From the NCBI RefSeq assembly GCF_014211975.1, contig NZ_CP060084.1, forward strand, positions 3,669,001 through 3,733,000: DNA of 64,000 bases. Direction: 5' to 3'. Origin of the DNA: Teredinibacter haidensis (GTDB lineage: Bacteria; Pseudomonadota; Gammaproteobacteria; Pseudomonadales; Cellvibrionaceae). Positions 25,785 to 34,254 of this stretch are shown here, piece after piece. Position numbers and translations under genes: made by a program. The stretch's first letter is position 1. Each line of letters opens with the position of its first letter. The notes under the pieces are model-generated. The model saw only the letters and a program-made list of their open reading frames with translations, had not been told where the DNA came from and ran no database searches.

Positions 25785-26195
25785 TCACTTTATTAAGCAC
25801 TTACCAAGGGATGTATGAGTGGTGATTATTTTTGAGCTAATAAGTGACGCCTTGTACCAGCCATTTAGACCTTTGGAATTTTCACCCAACTTGTGCTCAA
25901 TGGTAAGTAGCTCGCCAAAATCACCGGCGTAAGTAGTTGAATACGTTTCCCAGCCCTTGGGTTCTAAAATCACCCAGTTGGCACTATTTGCAGCCCGTTT
26001 CTTACCGTCTAGTTTTAATGTTTCCTCCAATGTTTTACCTACCACAATTTCGAGGCTTTGGTCGATGGCTGCATACCCTGTCATCTCAGGAACTTCGTGA
26101 TTTACTTGGTGAAACTTATCAAAATAGCAGTTAATAGTTTCTGCGGCAAAACTCCAACAAGGTAGTAATAAAATTGCCAGAAAAATATTTCGCAC
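25785..26195 (-). CDS. Small secreted protein, unknown function
   Basis: The 136-residue product starts MRNIFLAILLLPCWSFAAET, a signal peptide cleaved after SFA. The mature part opens with NCYFDKF and ends GKCLIK, placing a cysteine at each end, with a beta-rich interior (GDFGELLTIEHKLG, GWYKASLISSK). An AGGAGAG ribosome-binding site precedes the ATG. It resembles many small periplasmic cassette proteins; no family is recognised. Confidence 0.65.
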   Translation of the reverse strand: MRNIFLAILLLPCWSFAAETINCYFDKFHQVNHEVPEMTGYAAIDQSLEIVVGKTLEETLKLDGKKRAANSANWVILEPKGWETYSTTYAGDFGELLTIEHKLGENSKGLNGWYKASLISSKIITTHTSLGKCLIK

Positions 26196-26214
26196 TTTCA
26201 GCTCTCCTTACACA

Positions 26215-26679
26215 TAACGCCGAGCTCACCGGCGCATATTGCGGAGAGCGTTTTTATGTAAAATGGAGCACAGCGACATACATAAAAACGAGCGTAGCAA
26301 TATGCGTCCGAGTGCAGCGATTTGTTATGAGCTGGGTGGCACTTACTTTCTACAACGCTCTTTGTGGAGCGAACGCGGAACTTTAGCCTATTAAAAACCC
26401 AACCAGTATAAACTACTATTCTAACAATTCGCATTTTCTTGATGGAGCTTTGAAGATGCGAGCCACCCATTTTAGTTTTGCAGTGGAACCTTAAACGGTG
26501 AGCCAAGGAACGAACAGTTTTAGACTCACCTTATTCCAATACTTTCTATTGTAACCACTTCGCGACTTTCTTGCGCCGAGTGAAACCATTTGTTCTTTCT
26601 CGACGATTGCACTTACTAAACTGCGAGACCTCAAATTAGAAAGATTCTGGAACCACAAATAAATTATTTAAACCCGCCA
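26215..26679 (-). repeat. Non-coding cassette, family C copy 2
   Basis: attC 26,215-26,332 and a family C body with the TTCGCAT hairpin, slightly diverged. Confidence 0.9.
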
Positions 26680-26807
26680 TAACGCCGCAAACAGCGGCAG
26701 ACTTGTTGTTGATTGTTTTGTGCGTAAATGGCGAAGCCATGCACAAAACGAGCGACGGCAAGGCTGTCCAAGGAGCGCAGCGACTGATGCTGGTTTGCTT
26801 TGTTAAG
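26680..26807 (-). other. attC site (long)
   Basis: TAACGCCGCAAACAGCGGC to TTTGCTTTGTTAAG, about 128 bp with an extra AAGGAGCGCAGCGACTG insertion near one end. Confidence 0.85.
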
Positions 26808-27222
26808 AGTTGCCACGACGTTTACCCTGGCTAATTATTAATGAACTACCTACCAGACCGCTAAACCCCGTTGCCGCCAGAAACGGAGTATTGCTTAAAC
26901 CAAAAACTGATGCCACTAAAAGCATGCAGCTAGAAGTACCTAAAACATAACCTGTAATAATTATTGCTTTCGCGCTAGGTTTTTTGCGCTTGCCGAAGAC
27001 TACGCGCACTAATAGATAGCCTGAACCGATAAAGAGCAATACTGCCACTAAAAATGTTACCAAAGTGGTATTTGTAATCTCTTTCTCAATTATGCTCAAA
27101 GATGAAGCATATAAAAAAAGAGACATTAAGATGAAGATCAATATTGAAAATACTGAACCATAGATACGCTCCCACTTCGTAGGAGGCCGATCTAAATTCC
27201 ATTTATTGTCTTCAGTGCTCAT
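26803..27222 (-). CDS. Membrane protein, unknown function
   Basis: The 139-residue protein has a charged N-terminus (MSTEDNKWNLDRPPTKWERI) and four predicted membrane segments (about residues 22-43, 52-74, 85-106 and 112-130), with positive residues (FGKRKKPSAK) after the second, placing that loop in the cytoplasm. No family is recognised. Alone in its cassette. Confidence 0.6.
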   Translation of the reverse strand: MSTEDNKWNLDRPPTKWERIYGSVFSILIFILMSLFLYASSLSIIEKEITNTTLVTFLVAVLLFIGSGYLLVRVVFGKRKKPSAKAIIITGYVLGTSSCMLLVASVFGLSNTPFLAATGFSGLVGSSLIISQGKRRGNS

Positions 27223-27229
27223 AGACTCT

Positions 27230-27688
27230 TAACGCCCCAAGCAGAGGCTTACTTTGCGTTTTGGAGCGAAGCGACGGCAAAGTAAGTCCTACTGACTTGG
27301 TTTGTTACTTGTACCAAACACCTACTCGCTTTGAACTACGCTGTTACGCCAATTGCTCTATTTGTTTAAAAAGCCTGAAGCTTTGGTTAGACCCAACTAT
27401 AACCGTGGGATAGCCAAAACAGAAGGCATAAAATTGACCCAAAACAACAAGTGATTATGGCAACCAACAGAAAGGAACGAACGCGAGGAATAAGCCGCAA
27501 ACTCCCTTTGCTAGGTAAAGCTTGGTTGCGCTTTCTGCAACGTAGCTTTACCGGATTACCAAATCTGCCTTTTACGAAGCACGTTGTAAGCGACCAAAGG
27601 TTGGTTACCTAAACTTGATGGAGGGTGACGAATTTAGGAACACCCTACTGAAACTTAAATACACACCAAACTTTTTTGAATAGACAAG
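27230..27688 (-). repeat. Non-coding cassette, family D copy 2
   Basis: attC 27,230-27,311. Hairpin at 27,514-27,552 is the same as in copy 1 except for one arm base (GTAGCTTTACC). Confidence 0.9.
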
Positions 27689-27783
27689 TAACGCCTCAAA
27701 CACCGGCTTGGTGAAGTTGGCGACTTTTTTGGAACAAAAAAGGTGACAGCTTTACCAAGTCCGAGTGCTTTGACTTGTTATGA
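27689..27783 (-). other. attC site
   Basis: TAACGCCTCAAACACCGGC to TGACTTGTTATGAC with CTTGGTGAAG and CTTTACCAAG arms. Confidence 0.88.
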
Positions 27784-28077
27784 CTTTGCATGACGACCCA
27801 CCAAAAGCGGTATGCCACTGCGAACCCAAAACTCAGGGCTAATACCACCACTAGACATACCGTGGCTACGAAACCTCTCGATGCCGAAATGCTTTTGATA
27901 GCTAATTGGATGCCCAGTTGATTTTTCGTACTCTTTTTCGATTAAGACCTGTAACTCTTGCGGAGTATCTGGCATATCAATTTCTTTGAAGACTTCCTGT
28001 AGCTCACGCCACAGAAAAGGATCACCTCGCAATCCCCACTGTATTGGTTCTTCTTCAAATATTTTTGATACTTTCAT
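27778..28077 (-). CDS. Hypothetical protein of a recurrent small family
   Basis: A 99-residue protein: MKVSKIFEEEPIQWGLRGDP, FLWRELQEVFKE, a middle ISYQKHFGIERFRSHGMSSG and ending GGISPEFWVRSGIPLLVGRH. I recall many bacterial hypothetical proteins with the same opening (Q-W-G-L-R-G-D-P) and the GMSSGGIS-x-x-F-W motif. Their function is not known to me. It is soluble, at full length, with a clear start. Confidence 0.7.
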   Translation of the reverse strand: MKVSKIFEEEPIQWGLRGDPFLWRELQEVFKEIDMPDTPQELQVLIEKEYEKSTGHPISYQKHFGIERFRSHGMSSGGISPEFWVRSGIPLLVGRHAKS

Positions 28078-28095
28078 GTTCTCGCTCTAGAGTCA

Positions 28096-28509
28096 TAACG
28101 TTGTTATAAACTGCACTTTTTATGTAATGGAATGTTGTGTGATTATGCCGCAGGCATGCACAACATGAAATGGAGTAAAAAGTGTCAGGTTTGATGACTT
28201 TGTTATAGCAAGGCAGCGTTCATACCTACAAACCTTCCCCATTTCTCTAACAAAGCCATCGCCGACAATAACGAACAGGCCGCCGCACGCCATTTCCCTC
28301 TAAACACTACCACTACTGACAAAAGCCGAGCAACAGCACAACATCCAAACTGGCAAAGACTCGTAGTTAAATACCACCAACGATAAAGAAACTACGTTAG
28401 CGATGCCTAATCTCGCGATTTACGATCCAACTGCTTGACCAAGGCCCTACGAAGTAAGGTAAGGGATACTTGAGACTCACCTAAAAATGTAAAATGCTAA
28501 AGACCGCTA
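28096..28509 (-). repeat. Non-coding cassette, family B copy 12
   Basis: Appears identical to copy 3 (13,817-14,230) though 14 kb away; followed by a family C cassette. Confidence 0.9.
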
Positions 28510-28976
28510 TAACGCCGAGCTCACCGGCGCATATTGCGGAGAGCGTTTTTATGTAAAATGGAGCACCGCGACATACATAAAAACGAGCGCAGCAATATGC
28601 GTCCGAGTGCAGCGATTTGTTATGAGCTGGGTGGCACTTACTTTCTACAGCGCTCTTTGTGGAGCGAACGCGGAACTTTAGCCTATTAAAAACCCAACCA
28701 GTATAAACTACTATTCTAACAATTCGCATTGTCTTGATGGAGCCTTGAAGATGCGAACCACCCATTTTTTATTTCGCAGTGGAATCCCAAACGGTAAGCC
28801 AAAGAACGAACAGTTTTAGACTCACCTTGTTCCAATACTTTCTATTGTAACCACTTCACTACATTCTTGTACCGAGTGAAACTATTTGTTCTTTCTCGAC
28901 GTTTGCACTTACTAAACTGCGAGTTCTCAAATTGGACAGTATTCTGGAACGATTTACAAATTATTTAAACCCGCCA
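28510..28976 (-). repeat. Non-coding cassette, family C copy 3
   Basis: attC 28,510-28,626. Body with TTCGCATTGTC in the hairpin arm. Confidence 0.9.
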
Positions 28977-29390
28977 TAACGTTGTTATAAACTGCACTTT
29001 TTATGTAATGGAATGTTGTGCAATTATGCCGCAGGCATGCACAACATGAAATGGAGTAAAAAGTGTCAGGTTTGATGACTTTGTTATAGCAAAGCAGCGT
29101 TCGTACCTACAAACTTTCCCCATTTCTCTAACAAAGCCTTTGCCGACAATAACGAACAGGCCGCCGCACGCCATTTCCCTCTAAACACTACCACTACTGA
29201 CAAAAGCCGAGCAACAGCACAACATCCAAACAGGCAAAGACTCGTAGTTAAATACCACCAACGATAAAGAAACTACGTTAGCGATGTAGAATCTCTCGAT
29301 TTACGATCCAACTGCTTGACCAAGCCCCTACGAAGTAAGGTAAGGGATACCTGAGACTCACCTAAAAATGTAAAATGCTAAAGACCGCTA
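28977..29390 (-). repeat. Non-coding cassette, family B copy 13
   Basis: attC 28,977-29,090 and a family B body up to the next attC. Confidence 0.9.
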
Positions 29391-29505
29391 TAACGCCTTT
29401 GTCAGCTGCGTTTTGGTTGTAGTGGATTTTTGTGCAAAGATGGCCGAAGGCCATGCACAAAAAGGAGCGAAGACCAAAACGTCAGCTGGACAAACTTGTT
29501 AGGAG
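29391..29505 (-). other. attC site
   Basis: TAACGCCTTTGTCAGCTGCG to AAACTTGTTAGGAG. Contains the end of the gene to its right. Confidence 0.9.
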
Positions 29506-29912
29506 TTTTCTTCATTACGTTTTTTCCAGCCTTCCCAATAATTGTCACATTCTTGAGATAACTCATCGTCTGTTACAGGGATGCCATTATCTATTTCAAT
29601 AGTTGCACTGTCGTAAGACAACCTTAAAGTGCCAGCAGAACAATCTAGGACCAATGGTTCTTTACTTTGCACATACAAAACTTCAGGTTCTAAGTCTTCT
29701 ATATCTCTTAGGTTACTTGTGGGTTGCTCATCATATTCTTGGAATTCAAACACTGTGCAATTACTTAAAGTAACTACAAAGCCCTCACCCTCTCCCTGGA
29801 ACATTTCACGGAGATATAGGATATTTACAAATACTCTTAATTCACCAGGGACAACACCTTCAATTCTGGATATATAGCCATCATGAAATATACCCCAACT
29901 GTCTCGATCCAT
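29499..29912 (-). CDS. Hypothetical acidic protein
   Basis: The ATG at 29,912, with GGAG 5 nt upstream, gives 137 residues starting MDRDSWGIFHDGYISRIEGV. The protein is strongly acidic and beta-rich (GELRVFVNILYLREMF, GFVVTLSNCTVFEFQEY), ending DELSQECDNYWEGWKKRNEE. The opening (W-G-x-x-H-D-G) resembles small bacterial proteins of unknown role, perhaps immunity-like. No signal peptide or membrane segment. Confidence 0.6.
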   Translation of the reverse strand: MDRDSWGIFHDGYISRIEGVVPGELRVFVNILYLREMFQGEGEGFVVTLSNCTVFEFQEYDEQPTSNLRDIEDLEPEVLYVQSKEPLVLDCSAGTLRLSYDSATIEIDNGIPVTDDELSQECDNYWEGWKKRNEENS

Positions 29913-29921
29913 GGTGACTCC

Positions 29922-30024
29922 TAACGCCGCCATATGGGGCAGCTTTGTAGTTGATTTGTTTTGTGCTATTCAAGCACAAAACGAAGCGACGGAAAAGCTG
30001 TCCACATGATGGCTTTGTTAGGCG
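29922..30024 (-). other. attC site
   Basis: TAACGCCGCCATATGGGGC to GGCTTTGTTAGGC with TTTTGTGCT and AGCACAAAA arms. A short 39-bp spacer follows before the next gene's stop. Confidence 0.9.
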
Positions 30025-30063
30025 ATACGCAACACTTTGCAAGGAAAGTACCCCTTTTAATAG

Positions 30064-30444
30064 CTACCGACCAATACAATATCCCATATGATTAGCTATT
30101 AAACTTTCTAATTCTGGATTATTTATTAGCGAAAAATATATTGTTGTATCGTAATTCGACGGATCATCACGAACTGACATACATAGAATCATATCCATTT
30201 TCTCTATAAGGAATCTAGGATAGAAATCCCTGTAGCGAGTGTAAAAATTTATGTCATCGTAAATTATTGGAGTTACACTTTCGCGAGTCTCTCCTGCGCC
30301 TGCTTTATCGGCGATTTGATAAAGATTGGAGCTCAGCAAATGAACTCTCGCGACACTCGTCTCCATAAGTGAATAAACTATAAAGTAGAAACAAAACACA
30401 ACACCTAATATAAATGAAATGAGGGAATTAAAAACATTTTTCAT
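30064..30444 (-). CDS. Single-pass membrane or secreted protein, unknown function
   Basis: I take the ATG at 30,444, giving MKNVFNSLISFILGVVFCFY; an alternative ATG three codons earlier (30,453) adds MHIT. The 126-residue product has one N-terminal hydrophobic segment (about residues 8-27), either an anchor or an uncleaved signal, then a soluble domain (TPIIYDDINFYTRYRDFYPR) with two cysteines (ILCMSV and GYCIGR). No family is recognised. Confidence 0.55.
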   Translation of the reverse strand: MKNVFNSLISFILGVVFCFYFIVYSLMETSVARVHLLSSNLYQIADKAGAGETRESVTPIIYDDINFYTRYRDFYPRFLIEKMDMILCMSVRDDPSNYDTTIYFSLINNPELESLIANHMGYCIGR

Positions 30445-30471
30445 GGTGATGTGCATATTCCCTATGATACC

Positions 30472-30938
30472 TAACGCCGAGCTCACCGGCGCATATTGCG
30501 GAGAGCGTTTTTATGTAAAATGGAGCACCGCGACATACATAAAAACGAGCGTAGCAATATGCGTCCGAGTGCAGCGATTTGTTATGAGCTGGGAGGCACT
30601 TTCTTTCTACAACGCTTTTTGTGGAGCGAACGCGGAACTTTAGCCAATTAAAAACCCCAACCAGTTTAAACTACTATTTTTACAATTCGCACCTTCTTGA
30701 TAGAGCTTTGAAGATGCGAACTACCCATTTTTGTTTCGCAGCGGAATCTTACACGGTGAGCCAAGGAACGAATGGTTTTAGACTCACCTTATTTCAATAC
30801 TTTCTATTGCGACCATTTCACTACTTTCTTGCACCGAGTGAAACTATTTATTCTTTCTCGACGATTGCACTTACTAAACTTCAAACTCTCAATTTAATAA
30901 ATATTCTGGAACTACAACTAAATTATTTAAACCCGCCA
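30472..30938 (-). repeat. Non-coding cassette, family C copy 4
   Basis: attC 30,472-30,588. The most diverged C copy (hairpin arm TTCGCACCTTC). Confidence 0.9.
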
Positions 30939-31347
30939 TAACGTTTTGCTAAACGGCGCAGCTTGCTGCGTCCAGTGGAGGCCGTCTTTTGGCCGGAACG
31001 ATGTTTAAGTAATTTGTTATAGGCGGAACCGCACAGAACCTGCTAGTGAGGACCACAATACCTTACTCAAAGACCCTTCTTCAATATTTGGACGTAACCG
31101 ACGCAAAGATGGTTAGAACAAAGTTCAGCGACCAACAACCAAATGAATTACTAAGCCAAGCCATATTGTTGCTTTTTAACAATTTAGTTTGGCTGGCATT
31201 ACCCGCACCGAGAACGAACACTCCTAACCTCAAACTATAGCGGCCGACAGGCGGCCTTTTAGCTTAAAAGTTATTCCACAAAACTCTCAGAAATCTCAGT
31301 GCTCAATTGAAACACGTAAAAACCTTACAACCAACTACGAGCGCTTA
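30939..31347 (-). repeat. Non-coding cassette, family A copy 15
   Basis: Nearly identical to copy 6 (9,431-9,839) over its whole length; TGCTTTTTAACAAT variant. Confidence 0.9.
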
Positions 31348-31433
31348 TAACGTTCGTATATGGGGCGAGCAAAAGCGCAGCTTTTGTGAGTCCAAGCCGC
31401 GAAGCGGCTGAACCATGATGCGCTTGTTATGAG
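31348..31433 (-). other. attC site
   Basis: TAACGTTCGTATATGGGGCG to GCGCTTGTTATGAG with AAGCGCAGCTTTTG and CGCGAAGCGG elements. Serves the first gene cassette of the array. Confidence 0.88.
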
Positions 31434-31435
31434 TT

Positions 31436-31864
31436 TCATTGCTGCTTGCTCCAATCTCTATTTCTTACCCCTGCAGTCTGAGCTGGATCTATTTCTTTAG
31501 CTTTTTGTAGAATTGATAATATTAGCTCATTATTCTTCCACTCTGGCACGGGATACTTCTCATGCATGACAGCAAGAACTCTAATCATTCCCCATGCCCG
31601 ATCAAGTTCGGCTTCATTTTCAAAGCACTCTTCATAGGGCAAAAGTTGACCTAACCCATAAATAGTATTGGATAAATCACGAGTAAGGCTATGACGAGCC
31701 TCATCAGGTTTGTTTATGTTGAAATACTGAAGCGCGGTAAAAGGTAAGCGAACATCATAAAGATAATCTTGCAATATAGACTCGCTATTCTCATGGGGAC
31801 ACGCCTCAACTGCATAAGAATTTTTAGCAAAAATAAATATAATGGATAAGATTAGATATTTCAT
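31436..31864 (-). CDS. Small secreted protein, unknown function
   Basis: This is the gene cassette nearest the array start. The ATG at 31,864 has an AGG site 5 nt upstream. The 142-residue product begins MKYLILSIIFIFAKNSYAVE, a signal peptide cleaved after SYA. The mature part is helical (SILQDYLYDVRLPFTALQYF, ELDRAWGMIRVLAVMHEKYP) with two cysteines (EACPHE and EECFEN). No family is recognised. Cassettes nearest attI are usually the most recently acquired and best expressed, so its product may be made. Confidence 0.6.
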   Translation of the reverse strand: MKYLILSIIFIFAKNSYAVEACPHENSESILQDYLYDVRLPFTALQYFNINKPDEARHSLTRDLSNTIYGLGQLLPYEECFENEAELDRAWGMIRVLAVMHEKYPVPEWKNNELILSILQKAKEIDPAQTAGVRNRDWSKQQ

Positions 31865-31877
31865 TAGCACCTACTCA

Positions 31878-32287
31878 TAACGTTTTGCTAAACGGCGCAG
31901 CTTGCTGCGTCCAGTGGAGGCCGTCTTTTCGGCCGGAACGATGTTTAAGTAATTTGTTATAAGCGGAACCGTACCGAACTTTCTAGTGAGGACCACAATG
32001 CCTTACTCAAAGAGCCTTCTTCAATATTTTGACTTAGCCGACGCAAAGATGGTTGAAACGAAGTCAAACAACCACCAACAAATTATTTACAAAGACAATC
32101 TATATTGTTGTTCTTTAACAATTTAGCTTGGCTGGTATAACTCGCACCGGGAACGAACGCTCTTAACCTCAAATTATGGCGGCCGACAGGCGGCCCTTTA
32201 GCTTAAAAGTGATTACACAAAGCTCTCAGAAAAACTCAGAGTTCAATTGAAACACGTAAAAACTTTACAACCAACTACGAGCGCTTA
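31878..32287 (-). repeat. Non-coding cassette, family A copy 16 (first cassette of the array)
   Basis: attC 31,878-31,964. Body with the TGTTCTTT boxA variant and a mismatched hairpin; lies directly beside the attI-like boundary. Confidence 0.9.
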
Positions 32288-32375
32288 TAACAATATTATT
32301 AGGGCGTAAAACGCCGTATTAAATGCGGCGAAATGCCGTCTTTCAACGCGTGCATTGTTTAAGGATACGCCCATA
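32288..32375 (-). other. Array start: attI-like or degenerate attC site
   Basis: The last family A body ends with a core TTATAAC at 32,286-32,291. Beyond it lies a unique sequence with the inverted repeats GGGCGTA/TACGCCC and AACAAT/ATTGTT and two smaller GC-rich hairpins (AAAACGCCG, AATGCGGCG). No cassette repeat occurs further right, so this is the proximal end, where attI should be. A TATAAT at 32,402-32,407, readable as TATAAG on the minus strand, could be part of a cassette promoter, without a good -35. It could also be a degenerate attC. Confidence 0.5.
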
Positions 32376-32590
32376 CCACCACAAATCCTAGGCTCTACAC
32401 TTATAATGAATAGCTATTAGTATTTTTCGCGCTTTCGCACTCCAACTGCAGTTAGACGGCGACCCTATTTAACTTTTTATATGCACACGTTAACAATAGG
32501 TTTCTAGAGGATAAATTAGATGCTCCGTGCGGAATATTTACCATAAAAATTTTCACCAAGGCGCTGTTATTTCAATCATGCTTTCTGTGA

Positions 32591-32716
32591 TATTTTACGC
32601 ACTCGAGCGATGGCTATGGTGTTTACGTTTCTGCCGGTGTAGCTATGGCCCTGGGAACTGGGCGGATGGTCGTTGGAAATTACCAGCCGTTGGGCCTATT
32701 GCTCGGTGTTACGTAA
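32591..32716 (+). pseudogene. 3' remnant of a CAP-domain (SCP/PR1-like) gene
   Basis: After a TGA at 32,588, a plus-strand frame encodes 41 residues to TAA at 32,716: YFTHSSDGYGVYVSAG followed by VAMALGTGRMVVGNYQPLG. This resembles the C-terminal end of CAP/SCP proteins, where G-V-G-V-A ... G-R-x-V-V-x-N-Y-x-P-x-G-N is typical. There is no start codon or upstream domain, so it would be a decayed fragment left at the array boundary. The rest of 32,376-32,590 shows nothing I can name. Confidence 0.35.
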
Positions 32717-32729
32717 TAGACGTTTGTTT

Positions 32730-33542
32730 TTATATTCCGGGTACGCTATTGCCACTTTCAGCACCTTGTTCCTCTAAAAATTCGCTTATTGCACTTAGGT
32801 ACTGCGGTATATTACTTATCGAGTTGTGCCCCGCGCCTTCAATTTTTATTAGTGTTGCAACACCGCGCGGGAATTGATGGTAGAGCTTTTCACTATTGGC
32901 CATTGGGATGATGGTATCTTCTGCGGCAATCATCATTAGCGTGTCGCAGCTTATGTGCCCGGCGCGGCTAGCTGAATCGTATTTTTCCGTTATCATCCAT
33001 TTTATGGGGTAAAACCAATAGGTTCGCGCCGCCAGTGCTTCAATACTGTCGTAGGGTGTAACCAATACCAGTTTGTCGATTTTGCGCTGACTGGCAATAT
33101 AGCTGGCTACTCCGCTTCCGAGGCTGCGCCCGATCAACGCAACTTTATCGTATTTTACGGCCAACTGATCGTATATATATAGCGCATCGGCAAAGATCGT
33201 TTTTTCGCTTGGCTCGCCTTCGCTACCGCTGTAGCTACGGTAGTGGAAGCCCACGAGTGTTTTGTGTCGCAAGTAAGGGGAGAGGCCTTGCAGGCTATAC
33301 GCTATTTGCTCCGCGTTGCCGCCAAAATATATGACAAGTTCACGCTTACCATCGTTTACAACATGCCCCTGTAGGTGGTAATTGTCATGGCTTATCTCCA
33401 CATTTTCCACGCCCGCTAGCGATACCGCTCGTGTGGGGAAATAAATAAAGCTGCGCTGAAAAACAAAAAGCGCTGCCCCAATTCCCACATAGGCGAGAAC
33501 CAGTAGCAGCGCTACATTTTTAACAAACGTCAACTCAGTCAA
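32730..33542 (-). CDS. Membrane-anchored alpha/beta hydrolase (BEM46/YfhR-like)
   Basis: The product has an N-terminal membrane segment (NVALLLVLAYVGIGAALFVF) and a serine-hydrolase domain: oxyanion region VIYFGGNAEQ, nucleophile elbow GRSLGSG, acid loop IAAEDTIIP and the catalytic His in GAGHNSI. This order matches BEM46/YfhR-type hydrolases of unknown substrate. A longer frame would overlap the SDR gene by about 150 nt, so I place the start at TTG 33,542, overlapping the SDR stop by 8 nt (270 residues); a second TTG at 33,533 is possible. Confidence 0.85.
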   Translation of the reverse strand: MTELTFVKNVALLLVLAYVGIGAALFVFQRSFIYFPTRAVSLAGVENVEISHDNYHLQGHVVNDGKRELVIYFGGNAEQIAYSLQGLSPYLRHKTLVGFHYRSYSGSEGEPSEKTIFADALYIYDQLAVKYDKVALIGRSLGSGVASYIASQRKIDKLVLVTPYDSIEALAARTYWFYPIKWMITEKYDSASRAGHISCDTLMMIAAEDTIIPMANSEKLYHQFPRGVATLIKIEGAGHNSISNIPQYLSAISEFLEEQGAESGNSVPGI

Positions 33543-34236
33543 ATAGGGTAAAGTCCTGCGCCCTGAAATATTCGCCGTTTGCGCCGCCATCGGCAACGAT
33601 GACCGGGGCGAGCATACCAGGCAATGTAGATTCGACAGAATCCCAAGCGTCTGGTCCACCGAGGTCTGTGCGGATCCATCCCGGGTCAATGCAGTTTACC
33701 CGCACGTTGGTATCTTTGAATTCATAGGCTAGATCTTTAGTGAGCTTGTCCACTGCCGCCTTGGTAACACTATAGGGTGCAAGGTTGGGCTGGTCGGCAA
33801 TGCCGGAGGACAGGTTCACAATGCGCCCCCAGTTGCGTTCTTTCATTCCTGGGCCAAAGGCATTGCACAGTTGTGCCAGGGCAAATACGTTCACCTGGAA
33901 AGATTTTTTCCACACGTCCATGCTGAATTCAAATACGGGTGTGGATTCGCAACTAATGGCGGCGTTGTTGTAGAGTATGTCGATCTGGGGAGCAACTGCC
34001 CGCACCTGCGCAATAATTTTCGCTACACCCTCTTCGGTATCCAGTTCACCAAAGACATTTTTAACCTCAACACCGGTTGCTTTAAGCATCTCCTGTGTTT
34101 TTTGGGTGTTTCCCTCGGCTCTGCCATGAACGATAACGTTGCAACCCAGTTGCGCGAGTCCCAATGCGATTTGTTGGCCGATACCGCGAGCCGAGCCTGT
34201 TACCAGTGCCCATTTATTGTCGAGTCTTTTTTTCAT
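33535..34236 (-). CDS. Short-chain dehydrogenase/reductase
   Basis: The 233-residue protein has the classical SDR signatures: the nucleotide-binding VTGSARGIGQQIALGLAQLG (TGxxxGIG, residues about 13-20), NNAAIS, the catalytic Ser in VNLSSGIAD and YSVTK (Y-x-x-x-K), then DPGWIRTDLGG. The R in the loop after the second strand (VHGRAEGN) suggests NADP(H). Substrate is unknown. It lies 18 nt downstream of hemY and overlaps the following hydrolase, so it is probably the tail of the hem transcript. Confidence 0.9.
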   Translation of the reverse strand: MKKRLDNKWALVTGSARGIGQQIALGLAQLGCNVIVHGRAEGNTQKTQEMLKATGVEVKNVFGELDTEEGVAKIIAQVRAVAPQIDILYNNAAISCESTPVFEFSMDVWKKSFQVNVFALAQLCNAFGPGMKERNWGRIVNLSSGIADQPNLAPYSVTKAAVDKLTKDLAYEFKDTNVRVNCIDPGWIRTDLGGPDAWDSVESTLPGMLAPVIVADGGANGEYFRAQDFTLFD

Positions 34237-34254
34237 TGTTTTACCTGTTGTCGA

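Larger units (their letters stand above)
1..32287 (-). mobile_element. Chromosomal integron cassette array (63 attC sites)
   Basis: Imperfect palindromic sites of about 65-130 bp recur every 200-1,100 bp. Each starts (plus strand) with TAACG or TAAC and ends with TTGTTA followed by a few purine-rich bases, which are the paired core sites of attC elements read from the opposite strand. All 63 sites point the same way, and most genes between them are on the minus strand, as expected for cassettes inserted one after another at an attI to the right. Between the sites are 29 gene cassettes and 35 gene-free cassettes of four repeated families. The array is visibly more AT-rich than the core genes after 32,730. 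It continues beyond the left edge. No integrase gene is visible. Confidence 0.95.

Noticed and set aside
1..32287. CRISPR array
   Set aside because: Repeats are 65-130 bp attC sites with long imperfect palindromes, irregular spacing and genes in the spacers; no cas genes are present.
32527..32877. 116-codon plus-strand frame at the array boundary as an integrase
   Set aside because: The translation shows no tyrosine-recombinase motifs and overlaps the 3' end of the alpha/beta hydrolase; a different frame holds the CAP-like remnant.
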